Notes: generated by a model from the sequence alone, not told the origin. 64,000 nucleotides of DNA from Fratercula arctica (GCA_947846985.1 CANTUZ010000004.1:77775159-77839158), one strand, 5' to 3'; counted from the stretch's first letter, positions 50,405 to 62,800 are shown. A program made the numbers and translations.

Positions 50405-51078
50405 GATTCATAGAATCATAGAACTGTTAGGGTTGGAAGGGACCCTAAAGATCATCTAGTTCCAACCCCCCTGCCCTGGGCAGGGACACCTCCCACTAGA
50501 TCAGGCTGCTCAGAGCCCCGTCCAGCCTGGCCTTAAAAACTTCCAGGGATGGGGCTTCCACCACCTCTCTGGGCAACCTGTTCCAGTGTCTCACCACCCT
50601 CATGGTGAACAACTTTCTTCCTAACGTCCAGTCTGAATCGACCCATCTCTAGTTTTAATCCATTCCCTCTAGTCCTACCATTACCCGACATCCTAAAAAG
50701 TCCCTCCCCAGCTTTCTTGTAGGCCCCCTTAAGATACTGGTAGGCCACTATAAGGTCTCCTCAGAGACTTCTTTTCTCCAGACTGAACAACCCCAGCTCT
50801 CTCAGTCTGTCCTCATAGGAGAGGTGCTCCAGCCCTCGGATCACCCTCGTGGCCCTTCTCTGGACACGTTCCAGCACGTCCATATCTCTCTTGTAGTAGG
50901 GGCTCCAGAACTGGATGCAGTGCTCCAGGTGGGGTCTCACGAGAGTGGAGTAGAGGGGGAGAACCACCTCCCTCGACCTGCTGGCCACGCTTCTCCTGAT
51001 GCAGCCCAGGATACGGTTAGCTTTCTGGGCTGCTAGTGCACACTGATGGATCATGTTGAGCCTCTCGTCCACCATTCG
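50405..51078 (-). mobile_element. CR1 LINE, 5'-truncated, antisense
   Basis: The 3' terminus at 50405 shows ATTCATAGAATCATAGAAC, followed by GTTGGAAGGGACCCTAAAG. The minus strand carries ORF2 C-terminal blocks in two frames: [36 protein letters not shown] and [18 protein letters not shown] at 50761-51075, then [17 protein letters not shown] at 50533-50748. The frame break near 50755 and a second one near the LEQVAQR block inactivate it. The 3' UTR (TTCCAACCCCCCTGCCCTGG) marks a third subfamily in the window. Confidence 0.95.
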
Positions 51079-52643
51079 CTTGAGATATGCCAGTAATGAA
51101 GAACATGAGTGTTTTCATAGAGTATCTCCCTTTCCCTTCACTAGAATCACAGTTTGCCTTTTATGGGAGAGCAAAGAGGAAGCTGTCATTGTGTGAAGCC
51201 CATTTCAATCCGCACGGTGCAGCACGTTGGGTTGCTAGAAGTGGTTCCGCAGGGGGTGGCCGCAGTGGGCTGCACTGGCTAACCTCTCCGGAGCCCCCGC
51301 AAAAAGGTACGAATTAGAGCACTTTTACCCCTGGCTGTTCTAATCGAGGATGGCACTGGAGCAGAACTGACCTCGGAATTAGGGATCTGTGACTCGCTTT
51401 CTGTCCTGATGAAAGGGATTATGTGACATGGATGCTCATGATAGCAGGGGACTGGGCTTAATGGTAGGAAGCAAAAATTCTGGCCACCCAATGGGGTCTG
51501 TGCCTGTCCGTCTTTAGACGGCAAGAGAGGTTATCTAAAGGAAACCTGTGAAAATACTTTGTATCAGCACAGTATGATTGTACAATTTAAAAATTATTAT
51601 AGCTGCCATCCTACAATGTTATGCATTGAGACAGGTCTCTGAGCAATTTTTGCCCATTAAAAGCCGTCATTATCGGTGTCACTTCAGAACCCAAGCCTAA
51701 GTTTGTAAAATTCTGACAACGTTGTCTTGAAGGTATTTTTAAAATTATTTACTTTTTGAATTAAAGCATCTTAATATTTATCTTCACTATAACAAGTGTG
51801 CTGTGTTTACCTTTGTTAAAGAAGATTTGTGCTCCTTTAATAACATGCTGTGAAAACCTGTGGTCTAATTTATCTGGGGATACAACTTCTCTGACTGCAG
51901 ACAGGATTATATTTGCTACCACGCATACATGCCAGACATCAGGAGTGACAGTGGTTTTAAGAAACCAAAAAATTCAGAGAAAACATGGGTCATGTGGTTA
52001 AATTTGGTCATAGTGCTACTGGAATAGAAGCACAAACCCCACAATTTTGATACAATTTTTCAGCCTGGAACACATCGTATAGGAAGGAAGTTCAAAACGC
52101 TATGTCTATTAATAAATACATGTACATTTTCTTTACTACTTCCTTGCATTGTCATATTTTCTTTGACAAAGAAGGTGTTTCCAGTTTTGGAAGGGAACAA
52201 TATGGAAAGAAAACTAGCCTTACAGGCAGATTATGCTGAGAGGGGAGGACCTGGTCCCATGGCTGAGAGGAAATACTCCTGCCCCAGGAATGGACCTTGC
52301 CCCACATCTCACTCCTCACCACCTCCTCGATTGTCCTGGTGCCGAGGGACCTACCCGGGTGGCTCCACCAGCTTCCCATGCTCAGTGCCCACCACCAGCT
52401 GCCCCACTCTGCTTACCCTGGGCTGGGCCCACTATTTCTACTTCCATTAAAAGAAATACTGGAAAATTTGTATACTGCAGCCAGCTTAGTAGTGCTGTCG
52501 GCCCAGCAATACTAGAAAAACCTTCACTGCAGTCAAAGAGGATCCTCTCTGACATAGCCTTCATGAGGTATGGTGATTAAAACCTGTTTCTACTTTGTGC
52601 AAGTTGAATTTGGCTTTAGGCACAGCAGGCTTAGAATTACAGG
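51079..52643. other. Unassigned non-coding stretch
   Basis: No supported gene. A CpG-enriched patch at about 51205-51312 ends in CCCGCAAAAAGGTACG, which could be a splice donor, but no reading frame or acceptor supports an exon. A GC-rich part lies at 52230-52440 with proline-rich chance frames (115 codons, 52233-52580). It has no recognised homology and may be an unidentified old insertion. Confidence 0.5.
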
Positions 52644-53215
52644 CTCACAGAATCACTTCGGTTGGAAGAGATCTTTCAGATCAAGTCCAACCATTAACCC
52701 AACACTGCCAAGTCCACCACTAACCCATGTCCCTCAGCACTACGTCTACTCGTCTTTTAAATACCTCCAGGGATGGCCACTCCACCACTTCCCTGGGCAG
52801 CCTCTTCCAATGATTGACATCACTTTCCATGAAGAAATGTTTCCTAATATCCAGTCTAAACCTCCCCTGGTGCAACTTGAGGCCGTTTCCTCTTGTCCTA
52901 TTGCTTGTTCCTTGGGAGAAGAGACCAACCCCCCCCCAGCTACATTCTCCTTTCAGGGAGCTGTAGAGAGCGAGAAGGTCTCCCCTCAGCCTCCCTTTCT
53001 CCAGGCTGAACACCCCCAGCTCTCTCAGCCGCTCCTCACCAGACTTGTGCTCCAGACCCCTCACCAGCTCCGTTGCCCTTCTCTGGACACGCTCCAGCAC
53101 CTCAAGGTCTTTTTTGTGGTGAGGGGCCCAAAACTGGCCAGAGCCCTCGAGGTGGGGCCTCACCAGTGCCGAGTACAGGGGGATGGTCACTGCCCCAGTC
53201 CTGTTCACCACACTA
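52644..53215 (-). mobile_element. CR1 LINE, 5'-truncated, antisense
   Basis: The 3' part starts at ACAGAATCACTTCGGTTGG (52645), so only one terminal octamer remains. The body shares CCACTAACCCATGTCCCTCA with the 31.7 kb copy. The truncation point is at CACCACACTATTGGGCTT (about 53215), where an irregular trinucleotide repeat begins. The ORF2 end is uninterrupted on the minus strand, indicating a young copy. Confidence 0.95.
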
Positions 53216-53334
53216 TTGGGCTTATTAGTATTATTAGTGTTAGTATAAATTTTATTATTATTATTAGGCTTACTACTATTAGTACTACTACTAGCAAAAG
53301 TAGACAGGTGCTGCAAACAGGGAGCCAAAATCAA
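52720..53334 (-). pseudogene. CR1 ORF2 tail fused to a microsatellite-encoded Asn/Ser stretch (204 codons)
   Basis: This is the longest open frame in the window. Roughly residues 44-204 are the CR1 reverse-transcriptase C-terminus: [66 protein letters not shown] and [17 protein letters not shown], ending VVLRDMG. Residues about 16-43 come from the adjacent trinucleotide repeat and read as Ser/Thr/Asn-rich ([14 protein letters not shown]). The catalytic RT box is absent. It is a chance fusion created at the truncation point, with no sign of a promoter. Confidence 0.85.
53216..53300. repeat. Irregular TTA/TAG trinucleotide repeat
   Basis: Built from ATT, AGT and ACT-type triplets (TTATTATTATTATTAG, TACTACTATTAGTACTACTA). 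It abuts the 5' truncation point of the CR1 at 52644-53215. Confidence 0.9.
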
Positions 53335-56300
53335 ACAGGTCTAAAAGATCTACCATTCCTTCTCAGCATGAATTGATACTCGGGAAATATCATACCTGCC
53401 CCTTCATTAGTTTCTGTGAAGAAAGTGGTTTGACCAAATGGGCCGAGCGCAAAAGAAAAGGTGCACACACCTATGAATATATTGTTCTCCAAAGGCACAG
53501 CAATAACTGGACTGCCACAATGCTTAGAAAAAAAGAAATATAGTTTGGGACTTTCAGTGCCTCTGAAAGCTCATCCTGGAAAACTGATTTTTTACCTTTT
53601 CCAGCTCTGTATTATACAGCAAAATAATTGTTCAGGCTTTCCTCTACAGCATTATTTCCCAGTAATATTTCTGGCTGCTAACAGGAGTATAGAATATAAA
53701 ATACAATCCTTCCTGTTAACCTAAATCTAATCCAACATATCTTTCGCTGCCTAAAATGTCAATACAGCACAAAAATAACCCCAAATAATTAAAACACACC
53801 AATATAACTTTGTGCAAAGAGCGAGAAAAGTACTGTTTCTAGCTAAGAAATTAATAACTGCTATAGTAATTAAAAATATTAAAAGATGAAATGAAATTTT
53901 GAGTGAGTTTTTGTTTCAAGAATTTGTTTATTGCAGCTTAAGCACCAGCGGTTTTCCAAGGTCGGTTGTACTGCTAAAAATTTTAATGAAACTCATGCTT
54001 GTTTAAATCAGGATTGAGATTTGCTTCTTTTATTTTTTCTTTTTTTTTTTTTATCCTCTACATTTCGATGAAAAGTATTTTTAATGGTAATCTAGTAAGA
54101 TGTACTCAAATAAAACCCAGCTTAAATTGGTACATTTTTTTGACAAGTCACTGTATAAAAGAATTTATCATCATTCTCAGAATGCACGCAGGGGTGCAGT
54201 TACAGAATGGATCTCCTATAGTCAAAAGATTCACAGCCTTAGAGATCTATATAGCTTCTGTTATGTTGACTAATCAATTTCAAGGAATTGTGTTAATTAT
54301 GATTTTCCAGCGTACAGATAGATATTTTAGGTAATGTAAACAGCTGTCATGCACTTCCACAGAGTCTCCGTCCTGCTACAACAAGTACACTGAGTAATAA
54401 TATAGAAACATTTCAGTCCAACCAGGGAACTTTTCATTTCTTCTTGTTACCTCTAGAAAAGATCTTTTGAAAATATAATGAATTATTAGAAGGCAAATAT
54501 AAAACAGATGATTATGTATCTATGTTTGTTTTGTTTTTTTTTTTTTTTTTTTTATAGGAGAAAAGACTTCACAGCATTTAATTGATATCAGTGAATACTA
54601 AAATCCCTATGCGGGTATTCTGTTATTTCTAATAAAGAAAGGAAAGATAGCTGATTTCCCACAGCTACATTGTGAACATTAGAATTAGATTAAGGGTCTT
54701 CTGTCTTCTGGAGGTATTCACTAGAGGTAGTAAAATTGGTCTTATATATATATCTATTTCATATTTATAGCAGTGTATACTATATTCTTAATATTCCTAC
54801 AAATATCTTTTGAGGTGTTTTGATTTTGGAGCCTAATTATCTTTGACCAGCAGTTTCGGAAAAAAAAAGCAACTTTTTTTTTTAAAGAGAACACAGATAA
54901 AAATATGTGTTTCTCCAGATGGCAGATATCAAAGATCCATCCACAATATTAAAAAGTTACAGAAAGACATTTAAAGCATCAGATGGATTTGAACTGCCAT
55001 ATTTAAGAGTGGTTTGTCCTTGAATATCTATGGAGGAATGGAAAAACGCTTTACATCATAACTGGAAGAAAGGGAAGTGTGTCTGTATGTACTGTCAACC
55101 TTTGGAACTCACGGTGGCAAAAAATCATTGACATAAGCCTTGAATTGATTGGGGTTTTAAAGATCTATTGATCGATCTATCTATCTTTTGGCAAAACAGA
55201 ATACTCCTACTCCTTTAGCCAGGTGGCTTCCTTCAGTCATTTGCTAGAAATGTGCAAAACAACGACAGCTTCACATTGTATCTCCAAATTCATACAGTTC
55301 AATGTTTCTTTTGCACCGTATCTGATACGGTGCGTGGGTCCTTCAGGTTCTCTCATTGTCAGATTCTACAGAGTAAGTAATCATTTGAGCCACTCATGTG
55401 ATAAACCAGCACTTGAAAGACTCAAATGTCAAGTTGTTTTCATCACATCGACAGCAGGTCTTAGGCTTAATCTTTCCTTGGTTTATGCCACTACTTTGCC
55501 TTTACTTTGCTGCAAAATGTGGAATTGCCTTGTATATGCTAATGGGAACTGCCTTGCCCATTAGTTCTCCAATTTCATCTGTATTACCCTTCACCTGTTA
55601 GTGAACAAGGCAATGGTGCATATTATTCTCCCCTCGATGCACATCCCATTAGACTTCAGTGGAGAATACACCCCCCTCGTGTGTAACCAAGATGAGATTC
55701 ATAGAGATTTCCATTTGTGTTTACAAGAGCATTGTTTCCGTACTATACAATCTGTGCTTTTTATATTCATATAAGACCCGCAGACCCAGTGCTTGGATCT
55801 GATCCCAGCTTCTCCTAAGCTCAAAGACGTGCGCATCCAGAGTTGTGGCTATGTTCCGCCACCTTCGGAATAGCCAGCATTCCTTCTGATGACAAAGATC
55901 AATTCGCAAGTAACATCAAGTACTCATCACAACGCACTTTGCTACAAATCGGCACGGGGTGGTCACGTGCTTTTAGCAGTCAATGCATTTCCAAACACAA
56001 GCTTGCATAAAAGAATTCCGGAAACAGAGAAATTGCCTTGTCCATATGTAGAGCTTAAGTCTTATCTATAAATACAAATTTATATATATTTTAATTCATA
56101 TAATTGTATGGGAACTTTTGAATTAAGTTAGTGAGCATTCTGATGAGTTCAATTACAGTTGATGATTCTGCACTATACTTTAAATACTGCTGTGAATTAG
56201 CACTGTTTGCTTTCCAAAACACCGTCACGTTATACAATCAGAAAAACAATTATGCATCAAAATGGATAGAGAACAATTGGCAATGACATTATATTTAAGT

Positions 56301-59300
56301 TCTGCTCTTCAATGACAGGAGGTAGTATAAATAAATATAATCTGTTCTACATTTAAGTGTATGAAAGTCAGTGCTATGAAGAGATACAACCTTAACTTTA
56401 CTATGAACTGCCTCTAAAATCTAAGTGCCTATTGCAACAGCTTACATTTTTAGTGTCATGCTGAAACTTAGGAACAGAAATTGTTATCTACAAACCTCTG
56501 AAACCAAGAGAACCGTAATCAATTTTTTACCTGTGGTTGGACACGAGAAATCATGGTAGATTTTTTTCTCCTCTTTCTATAACTCTCTTGTTAAAATATT
56601 TAGGTGGCTCCCGGGGGAAATGCTGTACTATGGCTAATTTGAACCTGTTTAGATTAGAAAGTGAAAGAACGCTCTTTGTATCCTGTTAGCCACAAACATT
56701 TCCTAGTCTCATCCTGTCACTTCCCCATGGGGGTTCCTGGTGCCATTCTGGAACGTACAATACCCAGCTCTATTGAATGGCTACGGGGACTGCTTGTTTA
56801 ATCCTTTTCATCTTTGATTAGAGTCTGAATGCAGAATTTTTTTTTTAGACGGTGTAGTTTCAAGTATATAGAGACTATGTCAATCCAGAAGATCATCTAT
56901 ATTCTCAATTTAACGTTCAGCAGATGCAGCCATGGAGGAAATCCCCCCCGCTAAATTACAGCATATTCAAACCAGCGTATTTTTGGAGACCAGAGAAGTA
57001 TAAAATTGCTATATATCCTGAAATGTGTTTATAACTTGGATTTATAAGCTAACATGTTTGACTGAAAGCTGACTTCCAAACGTGCGCTCAGTATTAACGC
57101 AATTTACTGAAACTAACCTAAGAGAGGGTATTATAAAGTAATAAAATACATCAAAGGAAAATTTTAATGTAGAATGTAAGAGTATATTCACTTTGAGTTG
57201 CAGTACTCTGGTCTGAATCCTTCTGAAAATGTCATAATCTGAGGATTTTGTGTTTTATTAGAGCCATAAACGTTCTGGCTAAACTTTTCCCCCCCCCCCA
57301 GATTTAGAGATAAACTGACGTGTAATGAAAAATGACGACAAACTACATGCCATTTGAATGAAGCTTAAAGATTGCTTCTCAGCGTTTGGATGGAATACTT
57401 TCTTCAGGCTTACAAGTATTAGGAATCCGCAAACACAGCTCTGAAATATCTAATGAGGTCCCAGTGACCTAGAAAAGGCAGTGTATGGAAAGCCGCTCGA
57501 AATGGTGAGGTCTGTTCAGAGAGTCGCAAATAATCGTCTTCATGGAAAGGTAAGTGTGAAAATTTGTGCGTGTGGAAGAAGGGAATTCCTGCTCTTTCAC
57601 TTAACATTAATAGAGTTGATAGGAATTCAGAAAGCAAAGTGAAAAAATGGGCCTCGCAACAGTTATTGCATTTGTAAATTCCCAGTACCCTTTTTTGAGT
57701 GATTAAGGGCGAATTTCATGCTTCATTAAAAAAAGCGTATGGTCTGGTCTTCAAAGAGAGGGATGGAAGGACAGCTGGAGATGGAGGACACGTGGCCTAA
57801 AGATCAAGGTGGCTGGATGTGGGAAAACCCTGAGAAAACGTGTAGCAATGGAGTGCAAAGTTCTGAGCTGCTAAGACCAACCGAGATTCTTTTTTAAAAG
57901 TTGCAGAAGTTCTTTTTAGCTACACCCATTTTTGCATTAATGCAGCTTGAAGAGAAAACTGTTCAGCAGCTCCAAATGACAAATCACACGATTATTATTT
58001 CTTTTCTTTTTTAAATTTGTTTTCTGGATTAAGACCAGTGAGTTTTTCAAAACTATTCATCTAGATCATGTAGTTTAGTTTATGTAAAAGTGAATTGGTT
58101 GGGAAGAAAACTGTGGACAAATTGCCTAACAGTTGGAAAAAATATATCTGAATTCAGAGTGCAGGTAGAGCACCATTATCCTTCAATGTCTGCCCTTGAG
58201 AAGTTAATTATCAGCTTCTGGGTTTCCTTGACTTATTAGGCTGACATAATTATTTTCAGTAAAGCAATATTTGGAGAAAAACAATAAATAAAAACCTGGA
58301 AATACACACACTGTTTCATTAGATCAGCCATTATGCATAAATAAAAAAAAAAAACAGATTAAAAATTTCCTTCATGCGAATGAGATCACAACATTCAGAC
58401 CTTGAAGGAATTGGTAAAAGGCAGATTTTTGCAACCCATGGGACAGCAGTGAGGCCAAGAAAGCAACACTATTAAATAAAGCAGATTGCTCAGAACAAAG
58501 TAAATGTATAAAAAAAGTGAACACCACAGACATTGTTTCTACCTAACGGAACAGGTGACCTATCAACAGCAATTCTTTAGGGACTTTATGTAGAGTAATT
58601 AGAGTTCAGAATATTCATTTCCCCACCTGCTTTTACAGGCACAGATGAGTTTAATTTGGAGAAAAAAGGAGAATTTGGAGATAAAGAGCTTTATTAAATT
58701 GCCTAGAAAGGAAGTGGAAGATCCTGTACTAGAGTTAGGAAAGCAAACGATAGATCCCAACAAGCTCAATACTGGAACTTTAAGCAGGATTTTACCTCCA
58801 TTCGGTGCACTGAAGACACACAAGGAGGAACAACTAACTTCGTCTTCAACAGGAGTATGTTTGTTAGTAGTTAAGTATTTCATATTTCGACTAGAATTAA
58901 GTTCTGCACTTTCCAAACAGAATTAAATAAAGCTAAAATAGGCACAATATATAATCTGCTCTGGCAGAAGGAACTGGGAGTGTTTATGACTGCATGGGCT
59001 TATATTATATGACGTAGGAATGTGGAATTAAAAGTGAAACATATAGACAGCACTACAAAAACGACTTTCCAGAAAATTTCAGGCTTGTGTAACAAAGATT
59101 CCCCTCTTGGCCAAGGAGGAATTTGTGCCTGAAGTGCTTGCAAACATAAAAAACTAGGCCATCAGTTTAGACAGCTGACTTAAGTATTCTAGCTGCTAAA
59201 ATTTTGTATTCTTAAATTTTACATTTTGTCCTAAAGTTTCACGAGCAAGGCCTGCACCACAAGTTCTCCTAGTCAATTATTTTGCCTTTGGCAGTGGCCA

Positions 59301-60689
59301 AAAGCACACGTAGATGTAGAGGTATAAGAAGAGCTCGATTAGGGACCTGTCATTTCATGATATATTGTGAAGCACTAGCAAGGGCTGTGCTTCTCATGAC
59401 AAACCACTCTTCATTTTTCATGGCTTATATCATGAATTCTGGAAGTACCAATGTCTATGTGGAACACCTCTAAGCAGAAAACAATTGACAACAAAAATGA
59501 AAAAGTCAGGAAAAGAACTGCCTATAGTTTGTAAAATCCTACTGAGAGAGATATTAGTAAATAAGATTTTTATACTGTTGTGCCAAGACTACTTGGAGCA
59601 GCAGTGGCTGAAGTGGTTGCTGTGAAGCAGGTTTCTGCAACTTTCAGTTCCCAAAAATTCTATGTATCAATATACAGTTTAAGTATGTGAGATATCTTAA
59701 ATAAATAAGGTGGTAAATCACACAAAATAGGTATCCTGTAGCCACAGAAGTACACTCCATGAATTTCAATTTTGCAGGCAAAAAGCACCAATCGAAGAAT
59801 CACGCCTAAGAAACTGGGACAGTGGAAAAAGGCACTTAGCTCTTGACTTCAGACAATCAGAAGATGATTATTTAATGACATAAACTCAGGAAGTCCGATG
59901 CAAAGCCTCTCTTTACATAGCCTCCTTCTTGAAATTAAGTAGTAACCATACAGCAGTGGTGCAAATAGGCAATCTTTTAAAAAATGGTGTGTTTTCATAG
60001 CCTGCATGGAAGAGGGAAAACAGCACATTCTTTACGTCTTGGGAGTTCACAGAAGCCCCCCGGCAATAGTCAGAGGACCGCAGACATTTATGCATCTCGT
60101 CCAGCTTCAGTAGATGCTTAGGTCCACCTCACAGGAACCCAATGACCATAATAGTACCCACCACAGAAGCTATTCTCCTCAATTGTACAGGCACAGTGAA
60201 ACCATGGGGCCAAAGCCGAGCTTTGAAATGGCTGTAAAACTGCAAGCGATGAGAGATGTTTGTGCCATAATTTAAAAACCAAGGAAGGAATGGCTGCCCT
60301 GGTGTCAAGACAGCATGTATACACTATTAAAACTAAAACATCTCACTTGGAAAACTGAAATGCTTTCTTTGTTCGACAGCAGGCTGCACTAGCAACTCTG
60401 ATATTTTCCTGTTATCAGGGATCTTTTACTGAAGTACCAGATCCAACTTTAAAACTTTCTAACGAAGGCCAGAAAACAGGGAATATTTTTTTTCAGTAGG
60501 AAATGTTTAATAATTTCCTTCTGGTACATGCTGATATTATTTCTCCTGTTGGAGAATTGAAAAATAAAAATAACATTGTCATTATAACCCCAGTCAGCAT
60601 AAATTATGGAAAATGATGCTGCAATATGTTCAATATATGCTTCCCACTGTGAAACAGTATCCTTCTTAATCTTGAAGATTTCAGGAACC
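53301..60689. other. Unassigned AT-rich non-coding stretch
   Basis: More than 7 kb with no gene or interspersed repeat that I can support. Simple sequence includes T20 at 54534-54553, a GATC/TATC patch at about 55160-55186 and C11 at 57289-57299. Frames of up to 113 codons (55223-55564) carry no domain. Parts of 55.9-56.4 kb have repeat-free mixed texture and could be conserved. Confidence 0.5.
54534..54553 (+). repeat. Poly-T run (20 bases)
   Basis: An uninterrupted T20 followed by ATAGGAG. No retroposed sequence is evident on either side. Confidence 0.9.
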
Positions 60690-61508
60690 ATGTTTGCCAG
60701 GCTTTTCAAGAATAAATATGAGGACACTTATTGAAAAGAAGCTACAGAGGGCAACTGAGAGAAGTAAATCTTTACAGACAGTATGGAAATTACAGTATAG
60801 AAATTATTTAAAGATACCATATTGGAAAAAACCAACCCAGGTGCATATTACCAATCAAAGAAGGGTTAAGGAGGTTATGACAAAGAAGGACGTACCCTCC
60901 AAATACTTGAGATCATACTAAAATGAAGAAAATAGAAAGAACAATGAACTCTGGCAGAGTAAATGTAAAAGCATAGCCAAATGGTCTAAAAGGGGAGCCC
61001 GAGGAGGAACTAGTAGAAGAAATAAGTAATATTAATAAATATTCCTTGAAACGTATCAAGAGAAAGACACATGACAGAGTTTCTGCAGTGCCAGTTGATG
61101 AGGAGGGGACAAGAGGAGTGTCAGAGAACCTAAGGCCATTCCTGAGAAATTAAATGAATTCCCTGCATTCATTGTGGAAGAAACTAGGAACAATCCCTTG
61201 CTAACCCCTGTATGACAGAGAATCATCAGAGGATCTGACATCACAGAGATTGTAGAATTTATTACAGACAACACTGACAATAGTGGAAGGCAATAAACAT
61301 CTGGGGCCAGATGGTATTCACTCAGTGTTTCTAAGAGAACCCAGAGGTGAAATGCCTGTACTATTAGTGATGGTATAAAATCTCTTTCTTAAATCTGCCT
61401 TGATACCAGAGGACATGGGGGAGGAGAGAAGAAATCTGAGGAACTGCAGACCTATGTGTAATCCTGATGTCTGTGCCAGGTAAATAAAGATTCTGATTAA
61501 TGGTCACA
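60690..61508 (+). mobile_element. Ancient CR1/L3-like LINE, linker and RT start (left part)
   Basis: A decayed sense-strand CR1-group ORF2. The word LGPDGIHSVFLRE at about 61300-61338 equals the conserved GPDGIHP-x-xLKE block just before the RT domain, and ALIPEDMGEERRNLRNCRP at about 61400-61457 equals the P-x-DW...NYRPI block. Upstream linker sequence includes RRVKEVMTKKDVPSKYLRSY. Several stops and frame changes occur. It stops abruptly at 61508, where a younger antisense CR1 begins. Its divergence from all young copies fits an insertion pre-dating modern birds. Confidence 0.7.
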
Positions 61509-61509
61509 A

Positions 61510-61958
61510 GAATCATAGAATCTTCATGGTTGGAAAGGATCTTTGAGATCATCGAGTCCAACCATACACACACACACAAAAAATCCCCTCCAATCTCTGT
61601 CACTAGAGCATGCCCTGAAGTGCCCAATCTAGACGTTTCTTAAATACCTCTAGGGATGGTGACTCAACCACCGCCCTGGGCAGGCTGTTCCAGTGCCTGA
61701 CCACTCTTGCAGTAAAGTAATTCTTCCTCCTAAACCCCTCCAAACTAAACATGCCCAGCTCCCTCAGCCTCTCCTCACATGGCTTGGTCTCCAGACCCCT
61801 CACCAGCTCGGTAGCTCTCCTCTGGACACACTCCAGCACTTCAATGTCCCTCTTGTACAGAGGGGCCCAGAACTGAACACAGCGCTCGAGGTGAGGCCTC
61901 ACCAGTGCTGAGTACAGAGGCACCATCACTTCCCTACTCCTGCTGGCCACTCTATTCC
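61510..61958 (-). mobile_element. CR1 LINE, 5'-truncated, antisense, same subfamily as 18.1 kb copy
   Basis: The 3' terminus reads AATCATAGAATCTTCATGG and then GGTTGGAAAGGATCTTTGAG. The minus strand carries [20 protein letters not shown] and [19 protein letters not shown], then jumps from FSLEGF to [20 protein letters not shown], so about 135 bp of ORF2 are missing in frame compared with the 18.1 kb copy. The remaining 115-codon frame is open. A CA tract (about 61564-61576) sits in the 3' UTR at the position of the expansion in the 18.1 kb copy. Confidence 0.95.
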
Positions 61959-61972
61959 TATATAGATGGCTT

Positions 61973-62325
61973 AGAATCAGAATAGTTGGAAGGGACCTTA
62001 AAGATCATCATCCAGTGCCACCCCCCTGCCCTGGGCAGGGACACCTCCCACCAGACCAGGTTGCTCCAAGCCCCGTCCAGCCTGGCCTTGAACCCCTCCA
62101 GGGATGGGGCAGCCACAGCTTCTCTGGGCAACCTGGGCCAGGGGCTCACCACCCTCACAGCAAAGAATTTCTTCCTGATATCTCATCTAAATCTCCTCTC
62201 TTCCAGTTTAAAACCATTACCCCTCGTCCTATTGCTCTACTCCCTCATAAAGAGTCCCTCCCCATCTCTCCATAGGCCCCCTTTAGGTACTGAAAGGCTG
62301 CTATAAGGTCTCCCTGTTAAGGTCT
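61973..62325 (-). mobile_element. CR1 LINE, 5'-truncated, antisense, same subfamily as 25.1 kb copy
   Basis: The 3' end at 61973 keeps only a degraded octamer (TTAGAATCAGAATAGTTGG). It shares GTGCCACCCCCCTGCC, CCAGGTTGCTCCAAGCCCCG and GGGGCTCACCACCCTCACAG with the copy at 25.1 kb. Minus-strand words include [14 protein letters not shown]. Only about 15 bp separate it from the preceding CR1, and it is in the same orientation. Truncation is near AAGGTCTCCCTGTTAAGG (about 62310-62325). Confidence 0.93.
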
Positions 62326-62800
62326 CCCTCCATGTCTCCCATCTATCTGTTGAAAGATGCATTTGTGTGGATTTCAGAAGACTACAACATCAAAAGAAGC
62401 ATTGAGATGGTGGATAGGGACCGGTCGTCTCTTACAACACAAGAACTGGGGACCAGTAATGAAACTAGAAGGTACATTCCAAACAAAATGAGACGATGCT
62501 TGTGGAAGTCCTTGCTAGGGAAGGCTATACATATGCAAAGTCTACATGAGCTCGAGGAGAGACTGGAAGAGACAGAAGACCCACGAATACCTAAATGCAT
62601 ACAACCGTATCTGTGCCTCTATGACTCTAAGCTTAAACCAGTTGGCAACTGGGAGAATATTAGGGGAAGAATCACATGCCTGCATAGCTCTTCTTCCCGG
62701 TGCTTCCATGCACGGCCACTCTTAGTGACAGAATCCTAGGTTAGATGGAACTACTGCCTGATCCGCTGTGGCCATTGTTATACTCTTAAAGCACTTCCAG
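62326..62800 (+). mobile_element. Ancient reptile-type CR1 3' UTR (right part)
   Basis: The sequence follows the 3' end of old CR1 families known from turtles and crocodilians: ACACAAGAACTGGGGACCAG, TGAAACTAGAAGG, a TGTGGAAGTCCTTGCTAGGG word (the W-x-S-LP block), then GGTGCTTCCATGCACGGCCA, GGTTAGATGGAACTACTG and CTGATCCGCTGTGGCCATT, ending in TTATACTC-type words. It is on the + strand like the relic at 60.69-61.51 kb, and the two are probably pieces of one element split by the antisense CR1s. The 135-codon frame at 62332-62739 overlaps this relic and is not a gene. Confidence 0.75.

Noticed and set aside
52570..53376. 268-codon plus-strand frame, the longest by raw length
   Set aside because: It is mainly the antisense of the CR1 at 52.64-53.21 kb plus the adjoining trinucleotide repeat. 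The real coding ancestry is on the minus strand.
62332..62739. 135-codon open frame, possible gene
   Set aside because: It overlaps an ancient CR1 3' UTR, whose landmark words can be read along the DNA regardless of frame.
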